Below, piece by piece: positions 1-4,303 of a stretch of DNA of 8,121 nt. A program made the translations under genes and the position numbers. Under the pieces are notes generated by a model, which saw only the letters and a list, made by a program, of their open reading frames with translations, did not search any database and was not told the DNA's origin. The stretch lies in NCBI GenBank assembly GCA_023228945.1, contig JALOAI010000059.1, forward strand, positions 1 through 8,121, given 5' to 3'. The DNA comes from Pigmentiphaga sp. (GTDB lineage: Bacteria > Pseudomonadota > Gammaproteobacteria > Burkholderiales > Burkholderiaceae_B). The first letter of the stretch is position 1. Each line of letters opens with the position of its first letter.

Positions 1-1
1 T

Positions 2-268
2 CATGGTTTTCCGGTCAGTCTTCATGATGAGCGCGGCGACGGCTTCGATCTTTCGCTTCTGTTCCTGCCCAGCGAGGTGACCTCCGATGAGGATGACGCG
101 CTGATCGGCGACTGGGTGTGGGGCCACTGGGAAGGCCGCGAAACCGTCGCCTACCACGGCGGCAGCTGGAGCTACGGGTCGAACGCGGGTCTCTTCTATC
201 TGTACCTGCACAGCGCCCCTTCGAACTCGACCGCGTACATCGGTGCCCGCCTCGCAAAGGTGATCTGA
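2..268 (+). CDS. C-terminal part of a putative DGR-diversified protein (C-type-lectin/FGE-like fold), 5' truncated by window edge
   Basis: The frame is open from base 2 to the TGA at 266-268, giving 88 residues with no start needed inside the window. The gene therefore begins upstream, and the internal GTG at 77 is unlikely to be its start. Residues 53-84 contain GGSW, SNAGLFYLYL, SNSTAYIGAR. This resembles the C-terminal consensus of DGR target proteins of the C-type-lectin/formylglycine-generating-enzyme type, where a GGSWNNG...NAGxFYLNLNNAxSNxNxNIGxR core forms the ligand-binding face. Here most expected Asn positions carry Ser, Tyr, His or Thr. The stretch ends four codons before the stop, the usual place for a VR. 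The product is likely a surface or tail-associated binding protein, but its ligand and N-terminal domains are unseen. Alternative: an ordinary SUMF1-like protein with no active diversification. Confidence 0.7.
   Translation, partial: HGFPVSLHDERGDGFDLSLLFLPSEVTSDEDDALIGDWVWGHWEGRETVAYHGGSWSYGSNAGLFYLYLHSAPSNSTAYIGARLAKVI
164..259 (+). other. Candidate DGR variable repeat (VR)
   Basis: In the target-protein consensus, diversified positions are AAC (Asn) codons in the template. The corresponding codons here are AGC (170), TAC (173), AAC (182), TAC (203), CAC (209), AGC (212), AAC (224), ACC (230) and TAC (236). Seven have changed, each by a single substitution of one adenine of AAC, and two are unchanged. 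The intervening framework codons (GGG, GCG, GGT, CTC, TTC, CTG, GCC, GGT, CGC) have no adenine. This is the expected footprint of adenine-specific mutagenic homing. The exact left edge is unknown. The adenine-poor stretch from about 242 to 256 would be the initiation-of-mutagenic-homing side. No second copy (template repeat) was found in the window on either strand by eye. Confidence 0.6.
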
Positions 269-286
269 CCTCTGCCTCCCGAGTTC

Positions 287-314
287 TGATGGTCCGCCGA
301 TAGGCGGGCCGTCA
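287..314 (+). promoter_or_regulatory. GC-rich hairpin with GATA tetraloop after the DGR target stop codon
   Basis: Arms 291-298 (GGTCCGCC) and 303-310 (GGCGGGCC) pair over eight positions with one T-G wobble around the loop GATA (299-302). The outer bases TGAT/GTCA (287-290/311-314) extend the stem to twelve with a second wobble. In characterised DGRs such as that of Bordetella phage BPP-1, a GC-rich hairpin/cruciform of about 8 bp with a four-base GRNA loop just downstream of VR is needed for efficient homing. Loop and stem size match. The distance from the VR end (about 30 bases) is longer than the few bases I recall for BPP-1. It could instead act as a terminator, but no T-tract follows. 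Confidence 0.5.
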
Positions 315-324
315 CTCCGGCGAA

Positions 325-338
325 ACCGCGAAAGCGGT
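325..338 (+). promoter_or_regulatory. Small hairpin with GAAA tetraloop
   Basis: ACCGC (325-329) and GCGGT (334-338) are perfect inverted repeats around GAAA (330-333). It sits in the 128-base gap between the putative DGR target and the next gene, 59 bases before that gene's ATG. A third set of nested inverted repeats follows: TGCGG 340-344 with CCGCA 356-360, or alternatively CGGG 348-351 with CCCG 355-358. The gap is thus unusually rich in foldable sequence. Role unknown: part of the DGR recognition region, a leader structure of the downstream operon, or chance in GC-rich DNA. Confidence 0.3.
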
Positions 339-396
339 CTGCGGATACGGGCAACCCGCACTGATGAGCCAGCCCAGCGAGAGAGGAGAGTTTGCC

Positions 397-702
397 ATGC
401 AACGGCAGATGCAGTTCTCTGATGTATATCCCGCCGCGCGCGACACCGAGACCAGCCGCGCGGCCGCCGCGTCGGTCGCACCCAGCGCGGCCCGCGTGCG
501 CTCCATGGTGATGAACGCCATCCGGGCATCGGCCCAGGACGGCCTCACCGCCGACGAGGCGGCCGGCCGCATCGGCATGTCGATCCTTACCGTCCGGCCT
601 CGGGTGTCCGAGCTGGGCAAGGCCGGCGCGATTGTGGATGCCGGTATTCGTCGCCCCAACCAGTCCGGCCGGCGCGCCATCGTCTGGAGGGCGCGGGCAT
701 GA
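397..702 (+). CDS. Small winged-helix/HTH-like phage protein
   Basis: The product is 101 residues. The start at 397 is chosen over the in-frame ATG at 364 because GAGAGGAGAG (381-390) gives a strong ribosome binding site eight bases before it. Residues 1-25 are polar and Ala-rich. Residues ~29-90 read as a winged-helix: a helix (VRSMVMNAIRASAQ), then GLTADEAAGRIGM and SILTVRPRVSELGKAG as a helix-turn-helix, then a basic wing with RRPNQSGRRAIVWR. Such short DNA-binding proteins are common in the early region of Mu-like phages, and it probably binds DNA. Its stop overlaps the next start (ATGA), so it heads the gemA operon. No specific family name is recognised and the target is unknown. Confidence 0.7.
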   Translation: MQRQMQFSDVYPAARDTETSRAAAASVAPSAARVRSMVMNAIRASAQDGLTADEAAGRIGMSILTVRPRVSELGKAGAIVDAGIRRPNQSGRRAIVWRARA

Positions 703-1133
703 GCCAGTCCATCAAGGCGATCCACGTCTGCCGCCGCCAGGTGGTCGGACTGGAGGATGAAACCGACTGGCGCGACTTCCTTGAGAACGTCTCCGGCTCC
801 CGATCCGTCAAGGAGATGAGCGAGCGGCAGCGCGAGAAGGTGATCGCCGAGCTGCGCAAGCGCGGCGCGAAGGCGGCGCGGCCGTTCCGCAAATCCGACA
901 AGCCGCACGTCCGCAAGGTCTTCGCGGTCTGGGGCGATATGTGCCGCGAAGGCATCCCCGACAAGGCGAACCGCGACGGCCTCCGTGCTTTCGTCGCTCG
1001 GGTCACCAGGCGCGATGATCGGCCGGATGGCGTCGGCGATCCCGAATGGCTCGACCCCGCCGATGCGCGGATGGTCACCGAGGCCCTCAAGTCGTGGCGC
1101 GGCCGCGAGATGGCAAAGAGAAAGGCAGGATGA
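699..1133 (+). CDS. gemA: GemA / Mu gp16-like regulatory protein (DUF1018)
   Basis: The product is 144 residues, the usual size for the family. The N-terminal half has the DUF1018 layout: IKAIHVCRRQVVGLEDETDWRDFL, a Ser-rich loop, then MSERQREKVIAELRKRG. The C-terminal half has the typical HVRKVFAVWGDM, GIPDKANRDGLRAFVARVT and EWLDPADARMVTEALKSW segments. In Mu, GemA (gp16) is an early/middle protein reported to modulate host gene expression and DNA supercoiling; its biochemical activity is not well defined. The ATG at 699 overlaps the preceding stop and has GGAGG at 686-690, eight bases upstream. Its stop overlaps the next start. Together with the Mor-like gene downstream, it identifies this block as the Mu early/middle region. 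Confidence 0.88.
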   Translation: MSQSIKAIHVCRRQVVGLEDETDWRDFLENVSGSRSVKEMSERQREKVIAELRKRGAKAARPFRKSDKPHVRKVFAVWGDMCREGIPDKANRDGLRAFVARVTRRDDRPDGVGDPEWLDPADARMVTEALKSWRGREMAKRKAG

Positions 1134-1306
1134 TGAGCGAAATTGCAGGGCTGAATATCGAGGTTTCATCCGGTGCCGATCATGTCGCCATGAATGTTCA
1201 CTCGGGCGGCGTTGCCGTCCAGGTGGTGCTGACGCGGGAGACGGCGATCGCGCTGGCCGAGGTTCTCGCCCGCTCGGCCGGACAGGAGGCAGGCGATGAA
1301 GAGTGA
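1130..1306 (+). CDS. Small phage protein of unknown function
   Basis: The product is 58 residues from ATG 1130 (or 57 from the adjacent ATG 1133). The start is placed there, not at the upstream in-frame ATG 1046, because it couples to the gemA stop (ATGA) and follows AAAGGCAGG (1121-1129). The sequence has a beta-like centre (HVAMNVHSGGVAVQVVLT) followed by a helix (RETAIALAEVLARSAG) and an acidic tail. There is no membrane segment, cysteine or recognisable motif. It overlaps the next gene by 11 bases. I do not recognise the family. The tight operon position and G/C-ending codons support a real gene. Confidence 0.65.
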   Translation: MMSEIAGLNIEVSSGADHVAMNVHSGGVAVQVVLTRETAIALAEVLARSAGQEAGDEE

Positions 1307-1487
1307 TCTTGTCGACCTCACTGTCCAAATCCACGCCCGCACCGAGCGGTCGATCCTCGTCTCTGATGATGGCGATCGCGAAGGCGCGGTCTGGTTGCCG
1401 CTCGCCCATGTCGAGGTCGCGGCCCAGGGAAAGCACCATGTCGTGACGATGCCGGAATGGCTGGCGCTGGACCGGGGGCTGATCTGA
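1296..1487 (+). CDS. Small phage protein of unknown function (AVWLPLAHVEV motif)
   Basis: The product is 63 residues. ATG 1296 has a near-perfect AGGAGG (1284-1289) six bases upstream, inside the end of the previous gene. The sequence reads as a small beta-rich protein: VDLTVQIHARTERSILVSDDGD, then GAVWLPLAHVEV, ending in MPEWLALDRGLI. The pattern 'ILVSDxGDxxxAVWLP' recurs in small phage proteins of the early region as I remember them, but no function is known to me. Its TGA overlaps the next ATG (TGATG at 1485-1489). It is a minor component of the same operon. Confidence 0.7.
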   Translation: MKSDLVDLTVQIHARTERSILVSDDGDREGAVWLPLAHVEVAAQGKHHVVTMPEWLALDRGLI

Positions 1488-1735
1488 TGGCTCGCCGCAA
1501 GAACAGGTCCTGGCGCGTCAAGGTCGACAAGGCCGGCCTTGCCCGGCTCGGCAGTGTGCTCGTGCCCAACCACGACGAGATGATGGCGGGCGGATACGTC
1601 ATGTGCGCCACGTCCGGGCTTTGGCGCACCCGGCGCGGCACCTATACCGCCCGGCTCGCCTATCGGTGCGGCGATCGCACCATGAGCATCGTGCATACCA
1701 TTCGCGGCATTCAGCCGGGGGCCGGCGATGTCTGA
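1487..1735 (+). CDS. Small basic phage protein of unknown function
   Basis: The product is 82 residues from ATG 1487, coupled to the preceding stop. The longer frame opening at 1457 is rejected because it would run 30 bases into the previous gene without a better ribosome site. The N-terminus is basic (MARRKNRSWRVKVDK), and the protein has scattered Arg throughout and two cysteines (MCATSGLW, YRCGDRT). It has no clear HTH or zinc finger and is probably a small nucleic-acid-associated or structural accessory protein, but that is only charge-based inference. It overlaps the Mor-like gene by eight bases. No family recognised. Confidence 0.65.
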   Translation: MARRKNRSWRVKVDKAGLARLGSVLVPNHDEMMAGGYVMCATSGLWRTRRGTYTARLAYRCGDRTMSIVHTIRGIQPGAGDV

Positions 1736-2123
1736 CGATCCGGTCCTGGATGAGCTGGACGATCTGCCTCCGACCCTTCGGCGTATCGCCGAGGTGGCCG
1801 GGATGACGGCGGCCGTCCAGCTCGCCCATGACCATGGCGGAACCGAGATCTATATCCGCAAGAAACTCGACGGCGACCATATCCTTGTGCGCTCGGTCGG
1901 GATGCGGGCCGCCGCCCTGATCCTCGACGCCCTCGGTGCCGGGGCGCTTGAGGTTCCGCTGGGGCCGAGCTGCTATGGCCGCCAGCTCTCCCGCTCGATC
2001 GCCTCCCGCCTTGCGGCCGGCCATTCTGAAAGCCAGATCGCGCGCGCCCTCGGTTGCCATATCCGCACCGTGCGCCGCCATCGCGCCAACCTGCCGACAT
2101 CGCAGCTCGACCTGTTCGAGTGA
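1728..2123 (+). CDS. Mor-like transcription activator
   Basis: The product is 131 residues, close to the size of Mu Mor (129) and C (140). Residues 16-34 form a helix, 38-46 contain GGTEIYIRK, and the C-terminal HTH at about 94-120 reads RLAAGHSESQIARALGCHIRTVRRH. The layout of a small dimerisation half with a G-x-x-IYI strand followed by a C-terminal HTH is that of the Mor/C activator family. In Mu, Mor binds a dyad upstream of the middle promoter and recruits RNA polymerase. Position also fits: after gemA, last gene before the 131-base gap and the lysis genes. Divergence from Mu Mor is considerable, so a generic HTH regulator remains possible. Genes from 2255 on are its likely targets. Confidence 0.68.
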   Translation: MSDDPVLDELDDLPPTLRRIAEVAGMTAAVQLAHDHGGTEIYIRKKLDGDHILVRSVGMRAAALILDALGAGALEVPLGPSCYGRQLSRSIASRLAAGHSESQIARALGCHIRTVRRHRANLPTSQLDLFE

Positions 2124-2127
2124 TCTT

Positions 2128-2143
2128 GCGCGGCCGCGCTTTT
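2128..2143 (+). terminator. Weak terminator-like hairpin after the Mor-like gene
   Basis: GCGCGGCCGCGC (2128-2139) is a perfect palindrome that can fold as a four-base-pair GCGC stem with a GGCC loop, followed directly by TTTT (2140-2143). It begins five bases after the stop of the Mor-like gene. The stem is short, so termination would be partial at best. It could mark the end of the early/middle transcript. Confidence 0.35.
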
Positions 2144-2173
2144 CCGTACATCGTAAGCGAGGAATGCCGGAAC

Positions 2174-2191
2174 CCCGGACGGCTGTCCGGG
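2174..2191 (+). promoter_or_regulatory. Inverted repeat in the gap before the lysis operon
   Basis: CCCGGAC (2174-2180) and GTCCGGG (2185-2191) are perfect seven-base arms around GGCT. No T-run follows, so it is a poor intrinsic terminator. It may be a protein-binding dyad or an RNA leader structure for the lysis operon. The surrounding gap (2124-2254) contains no convincing gene. Confidence 0.35.
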
Positions 2192-2220
2192 TGTGAGCTG
2201 GCCACCGCATTGGGCACGCT

Positions 2221-2242
2221 GATTTGCAAATGAGTGCAAATC
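2221..2242 (+). promoter_or_regulatory. AT-rich dyad, candidate operator/activator site upstream of the lysis operon
   Basis: GATTTGCA (2221-2228) and TGCAAATC (2235-2242) are perfect eight-base inverted repeats separated by six bases. The same segment also contains the direct repeat TGCAAAT at 2225-2231 and 2235-2241, ten bases apart (about one helical turn), and the palindrome TTTGCAAA. It is AT-rich in an otherwise GC-rich window and ends 12 bases before the endolysin ATG. A regulator site is plausible. If the Mor-like protein binds here, the position so close to the gene would require a leaderless or very short transcript, so repression or another factor is equally possible. Confidence 0.45.
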
Positions 2243-2254
2243 GAGCCGGGACCA

Positions 2255-2992
2255 ATGACCACCATCGAAATCCAGCGACAGCTTGCGGCTCTCGGCTTCG
2301 ATCCGGGACCGATCGACGGCATCACAGGCCCGCGCACCCGCGCCGCCATCCGCGCCTTTCAGTCCTCTCGCGGGCTTCTGGTGGACGGGATCGTCGGGCC
2401 GCAGACGCGGGCCGCCTTCGTCGCCGCCCGTCCGTCGTCATCGCCAGCTGCACCGTCCTCGTCTCCGGCCGCCTCGATCGTGCCGGCGGCCTGGATGCCG
2501 CGCGCCGCCATGCGCCGCGTGCATCTGCACTGGACGGCCGGAGCCTATGGCGCGAACGGCCTCGACCAGAACGCCTATCATCTCCTGATCGACGGCACCC
2601 CGAAGCTCGTGCGCGGCAAGTGGCCGATCAGCGCCAACGTCAATTGCCCGCGCGGTGCTTATGCCGCGCATACGCTCAACGCCAACACCGGCGCGATCGG
2701 CGTCTCGATCTGTTGCATGGGCGGCCCCGGCGTGAACATGGCGAACCATGGCGCGTGGCCGATGAAGCGCGAGCAGTGGGAAATGGCCGTGCAGGCCGTC
2801 GCCGAGCTTTGCCGCTTCTATTCCATCCCCGTCACCGACAAGACGGTGCTGACCCACGCCGAGGTGCAGCCGAACCTCGGCATCCGCCAGAACGGCAAGT
2901 GGGACATCGCCACCCTGTCCTTCGATCGCTCTTTCGACACCGCGCGCAAGGTGGGTGACCGCCTGCGCCGCGAGGTCGCTGCCCGCCTTTGA
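2255..2992 (+). CDS. Endolysin: N-acetylmuramoyl-L-alanine amidase with N-terminal peptidoglycan-binding domain
   Basis: The product is 245 residues. Residues 3-58 are a PG_binding_1 domain (IQRQLAALGFDPGPIDG, GPRTRAAIRAFQSSRGLLVDG, GPQTRAAF). A Ser/Pro/Ala linker spans 59-80. Residues 86-245 form an Amidase_2-like domain: HWTAG with His92, NAYHLLIDG, AIGVSICCMGG, THAEV with His201, and KWDI with Lys215 and Asp217. His92, His201 and Asp217 fit the zinc ligands of the family. It would cleave the amide between MurNAc and L-Ala of the stem peptide at lysis. There is no signal peptide, so export needs a holin, and a holin-like gene follows. ATG 2255 is preferred; a GTG at 2234 would add seven residues but lies inside the dyad. 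The site GGGA just upstream is weak. Confidence 0.9.
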   Translation: MTTIEIQRQLAALGFDPGPIDGITGPRTRAAIRAFQSSRGLLVDGIVGPQTRAAFVAARPSSSPAAPSSSPAASIVPAAWMPRAAMRRVHLHWTAGAYGANGLDQNAYHLLIDGTPKLVRGKWPISANVNCPRGAYAAHTLNANTGAIGVSICCMGGPGVNMANHGAWPMKREQWEMAVQAVAELCRFYSIPVTDKTVLTHAEVQPNLGIRQNGKWDIATLSFDRSFDTARKVGDRLRREVAARL

Positions 2993-3008
2993 ACCGGAGA
3001 AGACACCG

Positions 3009-3467
3009 ATGCCCCTCAAGCTCCCCTTCGCCTTCCTGATCGCCGCGCTTCTCGTCGTTGCATTCGTGGCCTTCTCATCCGCGTCCGCTATGGCAGCCGA
3101 CAACGCCATCTCGCTCGCGCCGGCCATTGATCTGGCAGGCCCCTACATTGTGTCGATCCTGGCGGCGGTCATCGCCGCGCTGCTCGGCTGGATGTCCAAA
3201 CGCGTCAACGACTGGCTGGGCTTCGAGATCGACGGGCGAAACCGGGAGGCGCTCCATAGCGCCGCCATGACCGGCCTCGACCATGCCATCTCGATCCTGC
3301 GGGCGCGCGGCGAGAAAATCGAGATCGATGTCCGCTCGCCCATTGTCGCCAATGCGGTCGATTGGGTTTTGACGAAGGGCGCGCCCGGAGCTGTCCAGCG
3401 GTTCAATCTCACGCCGGCCGATGTCGAGGCGATCGTGGTCGCCAAGCTCAATCAGGTCCTGAAATGA
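3009..3467 (+). CDS. Holin-like phage membrane protein
   Basis: The product is 152 residues. The start is set by GGAG (2996-2999) nine bases before ATG 3009. Residues 6-28 are a hydrophobic segment ending in ASAMA-AD, which could be a cleavable signal or a first membrane span. Residues 43-62 are a second span (AGPYIVSILAAVIAALLGW). The rest is a soluble tail: KRVNDWLGFEIDGRNREALHSA, an amphipathic helix, then a C-terminal domain (RFNLTPADVEAIVVAKLNQVLK). This shape, including the 'IDGRNREALHSA' region, resembles phage holin-like proteins of the LLH type, and the gene lies between the endolysin and spanin-like genes. Role: permeabilising the inner membrane for endolysin release. The family assignment is by memory of architecture, not alignment. 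Confidence 0.6.
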   Translation: MPLKLPFAFLIAALLVVAFVAFSSASAMAADNAISLAPAIDLAGPYIVSILAAVIAALLGWMSKRVNDWLGFEIDGRNREALHSAAMTGLDHAISILRARGEKIEIDVRSPIVANAVDWVLTKGAPGAVQRFNLTPADVEAIVVAKLNQVLK

Positions 3468-3655
3468 TCGAGGCGATCATCGCCTTTCTGGTCGGCCTCC
3501 TGGCGCGCATCGCCCAGGACTTCATTGCCGACCATCGCCGTCAGGCCGCCGACAAATGGCAGGGGGAAGTCAATGACAGGATGCTTGAGGCCGGGACCGA
3601 TCGCCCTCGTGATCGCGGCGAGCTTGTTGGCCGGATGCGTGACGGGACCTTCTAG
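3464..3655 (+). CDS. Small membrane-anchored protein, possible Rz/i-spanin-like partner
   Basis: The product is 63 residues, with ATG 3464 overlapping the previous stop. Residues 1-18 are hydrophobic (MIEAIIAFLVGLLARIA) and the rest is highly charged (DFIADHRRQAADKWQGEVNDR...RPRDRGELVGRMRDG). A single N-terminal anchor with a charged tail, overlapped out of frame by a lipoprotein gene, is the arrangement of Rz/Rz1 spanin pairs. It is much shorter than usual Rz proteins (over 100 residues) and has only a short helical stretch, so it may be a second holin or an accessory membrane protein. The last ~28 codons are read in two frames, which may constrain its odd Arg-rich tail. Confidence 0.55.
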   Translation: MIEAIIAFLVGLLARIAQDFIADHRRQAADKWQGEVNDRMLEAGTDRPRDRGELVGRMRDGTF

Positions 3656-3818
3656 CGTGGCCTGTGTTCCGGTGGCGGCCTATCCCGCCGCCTTTCTCGA
3701 TCGCGCCGCCGATGAGGTCGAGCACCTGGCGGACGGCAGTGCGGTCGAGCAGATGCTGGCTGACTACCAGGTGATGCGCGCGCAGGCGCGCGCCTGCGCC
3801 GCCAGCCGGCCGGGTTGA
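3573..3818 (+). CDS. Rz1-like outer-membrane lipoprotein (o-spanin candidate)
   Basis: The product is 81 residues from ATG 3573, chosen for the strong AGGGGGAAG site at 3561-3569. An upstream in-frame opening from 3525 lacks such a site and would put a polar tail before the signal. Residues 1-22 form a lipoprotein signal with lipobox L-A-G-C (Cys22). The mature part is VTGPSSVACVPVAAYPAAFLDRAADEV, then HLADGSAVEQMLADYQVMRAQARACAASR, a helical C-terminus with a Cys. This ending recurs in phage Rz1-like lysis lipoproteins of alphaproteobacterial phages as I recall. It begins inside the preceding gene in the +1 frame (overlap 3573-3655). It would link the outer membrane to an inner-membrane spanin at the last lysis step. 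Confidence 0.72.
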   Translation: MTGCLRPGPIALVIAASLLAGCVTGPSSVACVPVAAYPAAFLDRAADEVEHLADGSAVEQMLADYQVMRAQARACAASRPG

Positions 3819-3827
3819 GGTGGGGAA

Positions 3828-3980
3828 ATGGTGATGCGGAAATACCATGATCGGGCAGCGGCCGAGCGCCGCCGCCTTCTCATCGTTCAGTGGTGCATGG
3901 TCGCACTCTTTATTATGGCGCTGATCGCGCTGGTCACGCTCGACGCCAGCCTTGCGCCGCGCGCAGGGGGTGGCGCATGA
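3828..3980 (+). CDS. 50-residue single-span membrane protein
   Basis: A frame from ATG 3828 to TGA 3978-3980 encodes 50 residues: a basic N-terminus (MVMRKYHDRAAAERRRLL), one hydrophobic span at about residues 19-38 (IVQWCMVALFIMALIALVTL), and a short Ala/Gly tail. GAGGTGGGG at 3817-3825 gives a good ribosome site, and the stop overlaps the next gene's start (ATGA). The positive-inside rule predicts a cytoplasmic N-terminus. It occupies the place of the small gp22-gp24 proteins of Mu, between the lysis genes and gp25. It may be a holin/antiholin or another lysis helper; no family recognised. Confidence 0.68.
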   Translation: MVMRKYHDRAAAERRRLLIVQWCMVALFIMALIALVTLDASLAPRAGGGA

Positions 3981-4303
3981 CGTTCGATACGATCCTGCCA
4001 TATCTGCCGCTGCTCAACGTGGTCATCATTCCGGTGGTCGGATGGCTCCTGCGCGTCTTCAAGCAGGGCCTCGTGTCCAAGGAGGATTTGGGCGTTCACA
4101 CCAACCGGCTCACCGCGCTGGAGCGGCGCACCGACCTGATCGACCGCGACCTCAAGCATCTGCCCGACCAGCATGATCTGGCGCGGCTCAAGGATGCGAT
4201 CGCCGCGCTGGCCGGCGACAGCAAGGCCCAGACGCAACAGCTGCGCGCGGTATCCACCGCGCTGTCGCGGATCGAGGACTATTTGTTGAAGGCTGCAAAA
4301 TGA
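3977..4303 (+). CDS. Mu gp25-like protein (DUF2730)
   Basis: The product is 108 residues from ATG 3977, with AGGGGG (3965-3970) six bases upstream and an ATGA overlap with the preceding stop. Residues 7-28 are a hydrophobic N-terminal segment (LPYLPLLNVVIIPVVGWLLRVF). From 33 on there is a heptad-like coiled-coil region: KEDLGVHTNRLTALERRTDLIDRDLKHLPDQHDLARLKDAIAALAG, then LRAVSTALSRIEDYLLK. N-terminal membrane helix plus coiled coil is the DUF2730 layout, and the gene directly precedes gp26- and gp27-like genes as in Mu. Function is not established; it may be a membrane-anchored late protein. An upstream in-frame ATG at 3890 would overlap the previous gene almost fully and is rejected. Confidence 0.8.
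   Translation: MTFDTILPYLPLLNVVIIPVVGWLLRVFKQGLVSKEDLGVHTNRLTALERRTDLIDRDLKHLPDQHDLARLKDAIAALAGDSKAQTQQLRAVSTALSRIEDYLLKAAK

Noticed and set aside
77..268. A separate 63-residue gene starting at GTG 77
   Set aside because: The same frame is open back to base 2 with coherent protein sequence. There is no fitting ribosome site, so this is the end of a longer gene.
269..396. Template repeat or reverse transcriptase of the DGR in the gap after the VR
   Set aside because: The gap is too short for an RT and contains no near-copy of 164-259. I found none elsewhere in the window by eye on either strand.
312..1439. A 375-codon minus-strand open frame crossing four plus-strand genes
   Set aside because: It runs antisense through gemA and its neighbours, ignores gene boundaries and has no recognisable domain. 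The plus-strand genes have ribosome sites and coupled starts.
2126..2152. A sigma70-like promoter (TTGCGC ... TACATC) in the gap before the lysis operon
   Set aside because: Spacing is about 15 bases and both boxes are poor. Mor-type promoters also lack a normal -35, so no confident promoter can be assigned.
2224..2958. A 244-codon Arg-rich plus-strand frame overlapping the endolysin
   Set aside because: Out-of-frame reading of the amidase gene. Composition is typical of a frame-shifted GC-rich gene, and the amidase frame has conserved zinc-ligand motifs.
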